Of a stretch of DNA of 64,000 nt, positions 18,428 to 28,524 are shown in pieces. The stretch is from CAWIVH01 sp963839475 (lineage in GTDB: Bacteria > Acidobacteriota > UBA6911). Positions within the stretch are counted from its first letter, which is position 1; every line of letters begins with the position of its first letter. The stretch is from contig CAWIVH010000001.1 in the NCBI GenBank assembly GCA_963839475.1, positions 1 through 64,000 on the forward strand, read 5' to 3'. The position numbers were made by a program, and so were the translations under genes. The notes under the pieces are model-generated. The model was not told the origin of the DNA. It did not search any database and saw nothing but the letters and a program-made list of their open reading frames with translations.

Positions 18428-18503
18428 ACCGTGGTAGCTCAGTCGGTGGAGCAGCGGATTGAAAATCCCTGTGTCGACGGTTCAATTCCGCCCCTCGGCA
18501 CCA
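18428..18503 (+). tRNA. tRNA-Phe (GAA), possibly degenerate
   Basis: 76 bases with encoded CCA. D arm GCTC/GAGC and T arm with TTCAATT loop are present and the anticodon loop is TTGAAAA. Mismatches occur at 1-72 (A/C), 5-68 (T/T), 28-42 (C/C) and 50-64 (A/C), which is many for a working tRNA. Its 3' half recurs at 2135-2189, 35081-35113 and 48104-48158. It may be a working but diverged gene or a decayed attachment copy. Confidence 0.6.
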
Positions 18504-18742
18504 CAATTCCTATACTTTCAAACACTTCAAAATCATACCTTTCCCGCGCAACAGGGAGCTTCGGACGTGCCTCTCGTTTGCCTCGCAATTTCCCCAACCT
18601 TGCCTTTGGCCTTTCCGCCTTCAAGGACTTCAAGTGCTCGTCGGGCAGCATAATTCGGAGAAAATCGGGCATAGCAGGGCTTTGTCAAGTTAATGACTAA
18701 GGGCCGGTTTTGGGCGAACCAGATGGTACGATCGCGCCTCAT

Positions 18743-19072
18743 TCAGCAGGCACACGTCGATCCTCTCCAATCACTGAAGGCGCGATCACGGAGGCGTTGA
18801 TAGTGAACTGATTTGACAAGGTTCCTTCCGACCCGGAAACCGTTGTGAATCAGACCGTGCATTGAGAGAAACCGTTGGTCTTGCTGATGGGATTTGAATC
18901 GGCGCATCTGTTTCTCCTGGTGGCGGGTATGCGGGTGTGAGACCTCGGCTCGATTGTTCTCGTATCGATCAGTCCGATGAATCACCGAAGGAAAGACCTC
19001 ACGGTGTGCAGCCCCGTACGTGCAAAGCGTGTCGGTTGCGGGCTGCCAAGGCATCTGACCTTGATGTTTCAA
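18743..19072 (-). pseudogene. IS6-family transposase, C-terminal fragment
   Basis: The frame carries CTYGAAHREVFPSVIHR, NNRAEVSHPHTRHQEKQMRR and FKSHQQDQRFLSMHGLIHN, which match the last third of IS6/IS26-type transposases, including the Glu of the DDE triad in NNRAE. The catalytic N-terminal part with both Asp residues is missing. GGGCTTTGTCAAGTTA near 18676 resembles an IS6-type end. Confidence 0.75.
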
Positions 19073-19662
19073 TGCCTTACGAAAAATGCGTTTAACGGCT
19101 TAACAGTCTCTGTGTTTCGTTACCAGAATATCTATGGTGAGCGGAGTGGCTAATCTGCTCTGCAGTAAGGTAGAGGTGCGCCCAAAAGTAGTATCCAGCA
19201 ACACAGTTCAGGTTTAAAATGCATCCGCAGTCGAGGTGTAGTCGAAGTGGAGAGAATGCCCTTTATCAACGCCTGAGGGAGGACACGCACGGAGGGGCGA
19301 CGGCAGCCGGATTAGAAACCTGAGAGGCAACTTGAACTTCTTATCCTGTGGGCGTTCCTCTTGATCCAGTGGTTCGGCTACCGGCTGGTCATGTCCGCGA
19401 AACCTGCGTTGGTCCTGTCCGTCTGGCGACCTGACGCTACCCGGGACGGAATTCGTACTGCCTGGTTTAAGGGCCTGGTTCTTGTCACGCCCAGCCTGTG
19501 GTCACTCGCGCTCGCGGCTGTCTGGCGGACCCTGTGGGCCGGGAAATTGCGAACACCTGTATTAAGTTTCTAGACGCGTTGCCGGCTTCGATTGGCAGCA
19601 ACGGTCAGTCGCGCACGGGTTAGACTTCGAGTGCGCCTGAAGGCGCATGTGGGATTCAAGAT
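19073..19662. other. intergenic, mostly unassigned
   Basis: About 590 bases. The missing 5' part of the IS6 transposase is not found. A stretch at 19538-19568 (GCCGGGAAATTGCGAACACC) weakly resembles the left end of the dispersed repeat. A 70-codon plus frame at 19361 has a hydrophobic segment but no support as a gene. Confidence 0.4.
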
Positions 19663-21291
19663 ATGCAGTGCGATGCATGCGGGGCCCTTTTGCCTGCCGA
19701 AGCGAGATATTGTCTCTCGTGCGGTGCTCGTGTCGCGTCCGTGCCGGCCCCTGACAGGGACCCGCTCCTCGAGGCGCTCACGAAGGCGATTGGCTTTCAA
19801 TATCGGATCGAGCGGTTGCTCGGTCGCGGCGGGATGGGCGCGGTGTACCTCGCTCACGAACTCGCGCTGGATCGCGACGTTGCGATCAAGGTCCTGCCTC
19901 CCGAGCAGGCCGACACCCCGCAGGCGCGCGAACGTTTCCGCCGCGAGGCGCGGACCGCCGCTCGCCTGAGTCACCCGAACATCGTGCCGTTGCACACATT
20001 CGGCGAAGTGTCAGGGCTAGTCTACTTCGTCATGGGGTACGTCGCAGGTGAGTCCCTCGCGTCGCGGCTGAAGCGCGAGGGAGCGCTGCCATCGGAGGAG
20101 GCCCGCCGGATTTTCGTCGCGGTGTGCGAGGCGCTCGACTACGCACATCGCCGGGGCATCGTGCATCGTGACATCAAGCCGGACAACATTCTGATCGAGA
20201 CGGATTCAGGCACGCCGCTCCTGACGGATTTCGGTATCGCCAAACCGACCCTCGCCGAAACGCAATTGACGGCCGCGGGACAGTTGATTGGGACACCGCA
20301 TTACATGTCCCCCGAGCAGGCGCGCGGACAGAACGACATCGACGCGCGCTCCGATCTGTACTCGCTCGGCGTCGTAGCCTACGAGATGGTATCAGGCCGC
20401 CGGCCGTTCGACGCCAACAGCGCCTTGGATGCGCTGACGCAGCGGCTGACCCGCGACCCGAAGCCGCTCGGATCGGCGGCTGCCGAGGTGCCTTCGGATC
20501 TCGCGATGGCGATCGACCGCTGCCTCCAGCGGGATGCAGCGAAGCGGTGGCCCGATGCGAAGAGCCTCCGCGAGGCGTTGATGCCATCGGACGAGGAGGC
20601 CGACTTCTCGCCGCCGGCACGTGTCGCAAACACGATCGGCACCGCGCTCCTGCCGCTGGCCTTCGTCGCCTTCACTTATGTGAGGTTGTTCGCCGTCCTC
20701 AATCCGGATTCCGGAGCGGCGAGGAAACTGACCGGCATACTCGCCGGCGCGGCCATGGGGATGGTTCTGATATTGGTCGTCATGGTGGTGCGGCTGCGTC
20801 TTCAGGGACTCGACGTGAAGAGCGTCCTGGTGAAAGCCCTCCAGCAGCCGAACTGGTCGCGATCGTGGTACCCGAGATCCTTCCGGCGGCGCGGTGACGT
20901 CTGGGATCTTCTCCCACATAGACTGCGTCAGTATCGGGTGGCCAAGGGGCTGCTCCTGACGTACGTGTGGTCTGTTTTCATCCCGTTGCAGTTAGGGTCC
21001 ATGTGGGTGGGCCGGCTGCGGACGCTGCCCCAGCAACTGCTGCTTGCGGTCGCGTGCGCGGGAATCGCGTTGATGGTCGGGCTTCGCCGACGAGCGGCTG
21101 CCCACGTGCAAGCGAAACTGCATGTGAACCCCGCGGCGGCAGCGGCGCTGCTGAACACGCCTACGTGGCTGGTGTCCACGTGGCGCCGCCCGCCGGCGTC
21201 TTCTTTGCTCAGTGGTCAATCGCCCGCTCCGCCTCGCGCGGGCGAGGGACCCGCCAATACGCAGACCACACTGGGCGATCGAGTCCTCTGA
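19663..21291 (+). CDS. Ser/Thr protein kinase with zinc ribbon and membrane segments
   Basis: 542 residues. An N-terminal zinc ribbon has two CxxC pairs (CDAC, CLSC). The kinase domain (~45-310) is complete: glycine loop LLGRGGMGAVYLA, VAIKVL with the ATP Lys, VHRDIKPDN with the catalytic Asp, LTDFGIAK and MSPEQARG. C-terminal to it are about four hydrophobic helices (IGTALLPLAFVAFTYVRL, AAMGMVLILVVMVVRL, then two more) instead of a PASTA or PD40 sensor. It is a Hanks-type kinase probably signalling at the inner membrane. Its target is unknown. Confidence 0.9.
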   Translation: MQCDACGALLPAEARYCLSCGARVASVPAPDRDPLLEALTKAIGFQYRIERLLGRGGMGAVYLAHELALDRDVAIKVLPPEQADTPQARERFRREARTAARLSHPNIVPLHTFGEVSGLVYFVMGYVAGESLASRLKREGALPSEEARRIFVAVCEALDYAHRRGIVHRDIKPDNILIETDSGTPLLTDFGIAKPTLAETQLTAAGQLIGTPHYMSPEQARGQNDIDARSDLYSLGVVAYEMVSGRRPFDANSALDALTQRLTRDPKPLGSAAAEVPSDLAMAIDRCLQRDAAKRWPDAKSLREALMPSDEEADFSPPARVANTIGTALLPLAFVAFTYVRLFAVLNPDSGAARKLTGILAGAAMGMVLILVVMVVRLRLQGLDVKSVLVKALQQPNWSRSWYPRSFRRRGDVWDLLPHRLRQYRVAKGLLLTYVWSVFIPLQLGSMWVGRLRTLPQQLLLAVACAGIALMVGLRRRAAAHVQAKLHVNPAAAAALLNTPTWLVSTWRRPPASSLLSGQSPAPPRAGEGPANTQTTLGDRVL

Positions 21292-21712
21292 TCACAGGAG
21301 TAGGACACAGCCGCTCATCGCCAGCTTCAGCAACAGGCCCGCGCAGCCGATGGGGATGCTCGGCTGCGTCCGCCTGTTGCGGGGACAAAGCCAGTTCCCC
21401 TGTAATGAGTATGAATCCGGATTTGGATCATCCAAACTAAACCACAAAGCCCGTGAAGAATTCCAACTCTATCCATTGCGATTCCTTGTGACTTTGGTGG
21501 ACTTCGCAGGAGCGTGGGCTCGATAGGCTCCAGTGACGCGGCTCCGCCCGGGTCTTCCTGTAGGGATCCGGATTTTTGCCGGTCTGTTTAACCCTTTCCA
21601 GCAGGGCAGAGGCGGTTCAGTTCCTCAAAGAAGCTGCCTGTGATGCTTATGTGACGCGGTCTGCGTCCCCGGTTTTTCAGACTTTTGTGGCAAGGGCTGT
21701 GGGTAGCCGCGG
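21292..21712. other. intergenic, nothing assigned
   Basis: About 420 bases between convergent kinase genes. No gene, repeat or clear terminator was seen on either strand. Confidence 0.5.
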
Positions 21713-24560
21713 TTATTTCGTGGGGACGAGGCGCTTGAGTTCCTCGAACCAGTTAAGGATGACATTCAATTCACTGGGGTGTGAAGTGTCAGCGGGCTGC
21801 AGGACGAGGAATCGTTCACCATCCGGCATTACGTCATAGTCCAGGCCCGATATATTGATGAAGTCGCCTCGAAAGACCAGCCCGCAATCGCCAGGAGCAA
21901 ATTTAGGATTTGTAGGATCCGCTGCGCAGAGCCAACGACGTCCGTTCCTGTAAAACAGCTTCCGGCCATCCCGCGACCAGACCGGCTCCTCATTTCCATC
22001 ACCGGTTGAAACCTGCACTTTGCGACCTTTGGGATATTGCTGGAGATACACTTCATTGTCGCCCGACTCATCGGATGTGTAGGCAATCCAGCCACCATCA
22101 GGTGAAAAAGCAGATCCCCATTCATTAAAATCATGGGCTAAATAGGCATTCGTTTCTCCGGTTTTTCGATTGAATATGGAAACGTCCCAGCTGGTGGCAC
22201 TTAGATCGCGAAACGAAAGAAGCTGCCCGTCGGGTGACCACGATTCGGGGGCTACTTCGAAGCTGCTCTTGCGTTCTATCAATCGCTGACGCGCACTACT
22301 ACGGTCCGCAGGACGCCAAAAGATGCCCCAGGAACCGTCTACCAAACCAGAAAAGGTGATGCGGGAGCCATCCCGAGGGGTCCAGATCGGTTGATCCTCT
22401 TTCTCTTCGGTGCTCAACCTTCTTGGCGCTCCTTTCAAAACAAGGTCGAAAATCCATATCTGGTTGGATGTCCTGGCGAGCTGAACGGCGAACTGGGTAC
22501 CGTCCGGCGAGATCCTGAACGATCCGTACCTGTCCTGGGGAAATGGCAAGAGCTCAACTTCTCCACGCCAATTCACCAGTGCCGGACGGCCGACTGCCCC
22601 GGATTGGCCCGGGACGAAAATGAGCGTTCCCTCGTCCGAAATGGCGCACTGAGCGCCGCCAAAAGTCTCAGTCCGGACATCTTCGAGAACGACCTGGGGG
22701 GTGCCCGTCGGTTCCAGGCGATTCAGGTCGAATGGAGCCGCCATCAGGCGACTATCTGCCCAGAACACGATGTGTCCGCTCGATAGGTATCGTGGGTCCT
22801 GTACGTAATATGAATTCCTGTCCTTGAAGATACGCTGTATCTTCTTTGTCGGCAGCGAAAGCAAACCGTTCCGGAATAGCACTCCCTTTCCGCCTGGTAA
22901 GGCGTGGGGCCACCAGAATCCTGCGATTCCCTTGCTTTTCTCGGGAACAGCCACCGTCTCGACCGCCCCAACCTCTGCCGAGACGCTGCACAACCTGCTT
23001 GCTTCATGGGGAGCAAAATAGATCTTTCCGTCATCAGCCCATGTGCCCCCGTAGCAATTGATGGCCTCGCAGAGCAGGATGGGCTGCCCGCCGTCGGTGG
23101 AGATCTTCTTTAGCTGATTTCCGACAAAGAAACCAATCCATTTGCCGTCGGGGGAAAAGAACGGGTTGTATGCTCCGCTCGTACCGGGCATGGATTCAAC
23201 TTTCATGCTGTCCAATCGGCGTTTATACAGCTGTGTCTCACTGTCATGCTCGCCTGCATAAGCCAAGTGCAGCCCATCAGGGGAAATTGCCAGGGCCGGG
23301 CGCCCCACACCGGCCGGCGCTGAACCTACCGGGGCAAGTGGCCACTCCTCGGGCAAACGGATGGACACGCGGCGGGCGATGGCCGGAGGGGATTGGCCGG
23401 CAGATTTGGTAAGCATTTCTCCCAGGAACGCCGGCTTTGTCTTCCAAAGTATCAGCAAATCCGCAGCCGCTCCAATCAGTGCCGCTCCAAACAACAAGGG
23501 CATCATCAGGCTCCGGCTGATTCCTGATCGACCGGGCCTCACGGCGGTTTCTCCAACGCTTTCAGCATCTGCCTCGGCGATCTCTAACGCCGCATCTCCG
23601 ATATCGCGCAACCGCTCATGGGGATCCTTCTTCATGCAGCGACGAAGCAGATCCGCAGCCTTGCCCGGAACCGAAGCCGGGAGGGCGTCCCAATCCGGCT
23701 CGTCTTTTAGAATGGCCGCCAGTATCTCCGTAATCGTACTCCCCCTCGAAGGGACGTATTTCCAGATCAGGCATTCGTACGGATGCAGGGCCAAAAGCCC
23801 AGATGTCGGAATTTGCTTGTCGACGGGCTTGCCTTCGGCCTGCTCCGGCGACATGTGCGCCGCCGTGCCCGGCACCATGACCCCGGCCGTGAAAACATAG
23901 CGTACGGTGATCGCCGGCGCATCCCGTTGGTCGATTTCCGCCGGCTGATCGCAGAAAGCTCGCGCAAGTCCGAAGTCGAGGATCTTAACCTTACCTTCCG
24001 GATCTGGATGTTGGGCAGGTCCCCACGGATGGAACACCTCGGTTAACGGCAACATTAATGACTGGCTTGGGATCAAGGGCGATTTCGCAGGCCACTACAC
24101 GACGAGGGGCGGTGCGAAGATCATGCTGTACACCTTTTTCGGTCCGCCGCCTCCACGACTAACGGCGAGCTGGCGGCCGTATATTCAGAGCCTGCTCGAA
24201 GGGGGGCAAGCGGGCGCTTCCAATCCGCTGGGCCAGCGAACACCGATTTCAATAAGCTCGCGGAACGAGGAATCGATTTCCGGCGGGACCTGCGCCAGTC
24301 GCATAGATAGAGGCGATGTTGGGTGACTGATCGGCCGGGAAGCGACGGAACCATGGCTTCGCGATCAAAGCGTGCCGGCCGATCCGGGATCGCCTGCGAG
24401 CAGATTCCGCTCTGCATAGGACCAGGAGGTCGACATGAACAGAAAAGGATTCGTTGCTCGGCCCGGTAGACCACTCCATGCTGACCGTGCCCCAGCATTC
24501 CGAGGGTCCGGAGTGCGCGATGGTCCGGCCGGTTGGTCCGGCGGCTTCATGGGGCATTTC
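21713..24560 (-). pseudogene. Ser/Thr kinase-PD40 protein, decayed
   Basis: The C-terminal 700 residues are open: kinase C-lobe (KVKILDFGLARA, AAHMSPEQAEGKPVDK), a membrane segment, then PD40/TolB propeller repeats (LAISPDGLHLAYAGE, FFSPDGKWIGFF, FRISPDGTQFAVQLA, WSRDGRKLFYRNGR). The stretch after VDK, normally the DIWAFG region, is scrambled. The N-lobe is found only as shifted pieces at 24250-24530 (MLGHGQHGVVYRAEQ, RFDREAMV). Between them lies about 130 bases of an outer-membrane barrel gene in the other orientation. The catalytic loop is missing, so it cannot be an active kinase. Confidence 0.8.
24021..24150 (+). pseudogene. outer-membrane beta-barrel gene fragment
   Basis: The plus strand reads HGWNTSVNGNINDWLGIKGD followed by FAGHYTTRGGAKIML, the typical second strand pair of acidobacterial OmpA-like barrels. 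It is embedded in the broken kinase gene. A near-identical segment (HGWNTSVDGNIKD) occurs at 24986-25024. Confidence 0.6.
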
Positions 24561-24852
24561 AGTCCGGCGCGAGCGAATGTTCGTCGCATAAGGCGCTCGC
24601 CAGAGCCCACTCCATACGTCCTCGAAGAGATACCCAGTGCCGTCAGGCGTTCTCTGAATTCAGCGGCAAATTCGCATTTCGACGAATCGCGCCTGTTCTG
24701 ATCGAATCCCCTAAGGCGCGAGGACACCTCGTCAACGGCGAGAATCTCCTCGAGCTTCTGAGGAGTTGCTTCAATCTCGATCCAAGAGCGGTGCGGACCC
24801 TGAGGCAGGATCGAGCCGGACACGCCATTGAACTTCAGGAGGAGAAAAGCAT

Positions 24853-25035
24853 ATGCGTACATTCATTTTATCGGCCATCGTTTCACTCCTGACATCCGTT
24901 CCGGCGTCGGCTCAGAATACCCCTAAGGCAGAGGTCTATGAAGGGGATGCATCGTTCGTCCTGGACGCCGGAGTTGAGCAGGTCCTCCACGGGTGGAACA
25001 CCTCGGTTGACGGCAACATTAAGGACGCGAAAAGG
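24853..25035 (+). pseudogene. outer-membrane beta-barrel protein, N-terminal fragment
   Basis: An ATG after GGAGGAG starts a clear signal peptide (MRTFILSAIVSLLTSVPASA) and the mature start AEVYEGDASFVLDAGVEQVL, then HGWNTSVDGNI. After residue ~58 the frame leaves the barrel pattern and soon stops. The following DNA belongs to another secreted-protein fragment and then to a serine hydrolase in a different frame. This is the 5' end of a lost barrel gene. Confidence 0.6.
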
Positions 25036-26401
25036 CTCTGCAACCGGGCCGCTGGCCGTTTTTGTGTATCAGCTTTTTCGCTCTGACCTGCCTGCGAACT
25101 TTGAAGGATATGCAACGGTTTCCGTCAACAAACCGGTCCACCTGGAAGCTCTGACAGTCGCCTGGGGAGCGGGCGTGCAGGGCGGAATCCAGTATTCCAA
25201 TTTTCCGGTTCAAGCCGACGCGGCAGTCCCGCACACGCGGCAGATATCCGCGGAAAGCCTGCAGCATGCCCTGGATCAGGTTAGAAACGATTACAACATT
25301 ATGGGGGTTTCTGCGGCCGTCGTTGTACAGGGTCAACCGGTGTGGACGGGCGTCAGTGGAACCTCGTACCCCGGCGCTGCCATCAAGTCCGACATGTATT
25401 TCGACATCGGAAGCGCCGCAAAAAACTTTGTGGCAGCACTGGTCCTGAAGCTCTCCGAGGAGGATTTACTGAACCTGGAGGACCCCATAAGCCGATGGTT
25501 GCCGGGTTATAAAAACGTTGACGGCCGGGTGACGATTCGTCAACTCCTCGGCCATACCAGCGGCATTAGCAACTTCACTACCAACCAGAGCTTCTGGGAC
25601 GCGGTTTTCAGAGATCCCACCCGCCGATGGCTCCCCGAAGAAGTGCTGAGCTACATCGGTCCGCCCGACTTCGCACCTGGCGCATCCTGGAACTACTCTA
25701 ATGCGAATTATGTTCTGCTGGGAATGATCGCGCAGCGGGCAGCGGGGACCTCGTTGTCCGCAGCGATTCGCAGTCGATTCCTCGATCCCCTCGGACTCAC
25801 CCACACCTTCATGAAGGCAGAAGAGGGCGTGCCGGGAATATTAGCCCACGGTTGGTCCGACATGAATGGCGACGGAAGGTATGACGATCTCTCCGGCATC
25901 AACAGGACGTCTCAAACCACTGCCAGCTATGGGGCCGGAGGTATAGTTTCCACCGCGGCCGACGTGGCGAGGTGGGCGTGCGCGCTCTTCGAAGGAAAGA
26001 TCTTAAGCGCCGCTTCGCTAAGCAAGATGCTGGAGTTTCGGGCTGTATCCGCCGCGCCCACGCCCCTCGTCGGATATGGGCTGGGCGCTCAACGCGCGCT
26101 GATTTCCGGTCGCGAGTTCTGGGGTCATGGCGGAAACATGGTCGGATACACCACGATGATGCTCTACGCTCCTGTCGAGCGCATCTCGGTTGCCCTTCTC
26201 TTCAATCAAAACTTTGTCGATTACGGGGTGGGCTCGATGCTGCTTGACGCCATCGTGAACGCCATTCGACCGCAGCGCGGGGTGACGGCTTCGACTCCGG
26301 CTTGGCTGGGCCGAGAGAGAGCAAAGGTGATAGAAAGCTTCTGCCAAGCGCCGGTAGCCGCTCTTACTCGAAGGGGTGATCCTGGTTTTTTGGGAAATTA
26401 G
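24938..26401 (+). CDS. serine hydrolase, class C beta-lactamase/DD-peptidase fold, rearranged N-terminus
   Basis: The catalytic domain (~110-440) is complete. DIGSAAKNFVAALVLKL supplies the SxxK nucleophile, NYSNANYVLLG the YxN motif and EFWGHGGNMVGYTT the HGG box. QLLGHTSGISN is a further family mark. These enzymes hydrolyse D-amino-acid peptides, esters or amides. The first ~100 residues do not belong to this fold: FEGYATVSVNKPVHLEALTV resembles the end of a large secreted adhesin-like protein, and no signal peptide is in frame. The export signal upstream is in another frame. The gene is therefore a mosaic, and expression as an exported enzyme is doubtful. Confidence 0.7.
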   Translation: MKGMHRSSWTPELSRSSTGGTPRLTATLRTRKGSATGPLAVFVYQLFRSDLPANFEGYATVSVNKPVHLEALTVAWGAGVQGGIQYSNFPVQADAAVPHTRQISAESLQHALDQVRNDYNIMGVSAAVVVQGQPVWTGVSGTSYPGAAIKSDMYFDIGSAAKNFVAALVLKLSEEDLLNLEDPISRWLPGYKNVDGRVTIRQLLGHTSGISNFTTNQSFWDAVFRDPTRRWLPEEVLSYIGPPDFAPGASWNYSNANYVLLGMIAQRAAGTSLSAAIRSRFLDPLGLTHTFMKAEEGVPGILAHGWSDMNGDGRYDDLSGINRTSQTTASYGAGGIVSTAADVARWACALFEGKILSAASLSKMLEFRAVSAAPTPLVGYGLGAQRALISGREFWGHGGNMVGYTTMMLYAPVERISVALLFNQNFVDYGVGSMLLDAIVNAIRPQRGVTASTPAWLGRERAKVIESFCQAPVAALTRRGDPGFLGN

Positions 26402-26533
26402 CTGCTTGGCGTCGCAGGAAACAGCAGGCGCGACCTGAGAAAAAGGGGGCAAAGGCCTGTTTCAGTGGACCCGGCTGCAACTATCTCCAATTGTCCACAT
26501 AAATTATCGTGGTCCGACGCCGATTGCACCGAC

Positions 26534-28030
26534 CTACTTCGCACGCGCCGCGTTGATGGCGACAGCGATCTCCGGGTGTCCCTTCAGTCGAGCGATGTCG
26601 GCGGCCCGTTCGCCGTCCCTGGTGGTGAGCGCGGGATTCGCCCCCGCTGCGAGCAGCAGCTTGACCACCTCCATCGAGCCCGATTCGGCGGCGTGATGAA
26701 GCGCCGTGTAGCCGCTCTTGTTCGTGGCGTTGACCGCGGCGCCGCGGGCCAGGAGCAATCGCACAGCCTCGGGGCGATCACTGAAGGCCGCCCAATTCAA
26801 CGGGCGACGGCCGTTCCGGCTTCTCCGCGTGTCCAGAGCCTCGATGTCCGCACCGTCGTCGAGAGCGCGCGCTATCGCCGCTTCGTCGCCGCTGCCCGAT
26901 GCGTCCCAGAGCCTCTCCTGCGCGCTCGGGCCTGTGTCCCCCGGAGCTCGGATCGCGATCGCCGCGATCGAAGAGATGAGACCGTCCGGATCGCTCGTGC
27001 CATTGTGCAGGACGATGATCGACATCCCATCGCTCAGATAGCGCCGGTAGGCGGTCGAGTTGCCCCCGGAGTGACCAACCGCCTTGTGGCCCGGCGTGTC
27101 GTCCACGACCCAGCCGAGGCCGTACCCGATGTTGCCGGAGATACGCGCGGGTGAACCGCTCTTCAGTCGAGTGGTCGTCCACAGCGCCGCAGTGAGGTCG
27201 GGACGCAACACGCGGCCCGAATCGAGCGCGAGGTTCCAGCGGATCATATCGTCGAGGCTGGAGCAAAGCCCGCCGGCAGCATGCACGAATGGAGGGAAGT
27301 CGAGGTGACGGAGGGCGACGGTTGAGCCCGTGCTTCGCGCGTAATTCGCCGCGCAGGATCGCGGCGTACCGGGCGATGGATAGAAGGTATCTCTCATTCC
27401 CAGGGGCTGGAAGACACGCCCCTCAAGGAATGCTTCGAGCGGCTTTCCGGAGAGTCGCCGGATAATCTGGGCGAGCAGAACGTAGTTCGTCTGGGTGTAG
27501 GCCCACTTCTGCCCGGGAGCGAACTGCAGGGGCACATGCTCCACCAGCAGAAGCGCCTGCTCCCAGGAGTCAGCGATCAGATCGAGCTGTCCCGGCGTGC
27601 GGACGATGTCGGGAAGCCCCGAAGTATGGGACAGCAGTTGCCGGACGGTCACGGGCTGCCAGCTGGCGGGAAGCCCATCGAGCAACTGACCGACGGGAGC
27701 GTCGAGAGCCAGTCGTCCGTCACTCACGAGCAGGAGCACTCCGGTGGAGACGAACGACTTCGTGGTCGATGCCAGCTGAAAAGGCGTCGAAGGCGAGACT
27801 GGAGTGGCGTGGGCGACGTCGGCGACACCGAGCGTGGTTCTCTTGACCACGGAACCGCCCTGGATCACGGCAACTGCTATCCCGGGGATCGAGCCGGCTT
27901 TCATCTCACGCGCGACGAGTTGATCGATCGCCTGCGACTGCTCCGGTGTGAGCCGAGCCTGACGGTCCGGGCCGGTGCACCCGCAGAAAACGGCCAGAAG
28001 AAGCGTCGACCACGGGGTGAGACTGCGCAT
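26534..28030 (-). CDS. serine hydrolase (beta-lactamase fold) fused to ankyrin repeats
   Basis: 498 residues from ATG 28030 after GAGG. A signal peptide ends in a lipoprotein-like VFCGCTG. The hydrolase domain (~30-345) has FQLASTTKSFVSTGVLLL (SxxK), WAYTQTNYVLLAQII (YxN) and KAVGHSGGNSTAYRR (HSGG). It is followed by about three ankyrin repeats: RRPLNWAAFSDRPEAVRLLL, SGYTALHHAAESGSMEVVKL and RDGERAADIARLKGHPEI. The hydrolase probably acts on peptidoglycan-like or ester substrates in the periplasm, with the ankyrin part as a protein-binding arm. The fusion is uncommon but the frame is clean. Confidence 0.88.
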   Translation of the reverse strand: MRSLTPWSTLLLAVFCGCTGPDRQARLTPEQSQAIDQLVAREMKAGSIPGIAVAVIQGGSVVKRTTLGVADVAHATPVSPSTPFQLASTTKSFVSTGVLLLVSDGRLALDAPVGQLLDGLPASWQPVTVRQLLSHTSGLPDIVRTPGQLDLIADSWEQALLLVEHVPLQFAPGQKWAYTQTNYVLLAQIIRRLSGKPLEAFLEGRVFQPLGMRDTFYPSPGTPRSCAANYARSTGSTVALRHLDFPPFVHAAGGLCSSLDDMIRWNLALDSGRVLRPDLTAALWTTTRLKSGSPARISGNIGYGLGWVVDDTPGHKAVGHSGGNSTAYRRYLSDGMSIIVLHNGTSDPDGLISSIAAIAIRAPGDTGPSAQERLWDASGSGDEAAIARALDDGADIEALDTRRSRNGRRPLNWAAFSDRPEAVRLLLARGAAVNATNKSGYTALHHAAESGSMEVVKLLLAAGANPALTTRDGERAADIARLKGHPEIAVAINAARAK

Positions 28031-28524
28031 GAAATTGCCTCTACACAAGTTCGTCGGCGGGATCCTGCGGATGAGAAGATCAAGCTACCGTTTTAGCTCC
28101 GATCTGTGCATGGGTGTTGGCGGGAAGGAAGGATAACCCTCGAATTCCATCCGTCCCGGCTCCAGGATCCGTGTCCCGACCGCGAATCTCGAATTCTGAG
28201 AGGTGGTCTTATGTCAACTACCCGGGACGAGGACCGAGCCTGCCGTTGCTTCCACCATCAGTTTACACCGGATCCGGATTACCGGGGCAGACAAAAGCCC
28301 TCTCCCGCTTCCAGATCCGGCCTGACGAGCGACTTCGTTACACTACCACATGAGGCATGATTCGGGTTCGTTGGCAGCCGGGGGGCGATAGGAGCGCCCT
28401 GGACGGCAGCCCCGGGCACTCAGGGATGTCCCGGATTGCCTCTCTGGAATGGATAGCAGCCAGGACTCTCATGCGGCCGCCGCAGAATTCACATTTCAAT
28501 ACCTCTACCTCGAAGGATCACTTT
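28031..28524. other. intergenic, nothing assigned
   Basis: About 490 bases upstream of the serine hydrolase/ankyrin gene. Short plus frames (28106-28360) lack motifs. The promoter of the leftward gene must lie near 28040-28110. Confidence 0.45.

Noticed and set aside
19361..19573. Small plus-strand membrane protein of 70 codons
   Set aside because: No ribosome site and no family resemblance. It lies in a stretch of degraded sequence.
26465..27154. Plus frame of 229 codons inside the hydrolase-ankyrin gene
   Set aside because: Antisense shadow; Arg/Asp-rich and without motifs.
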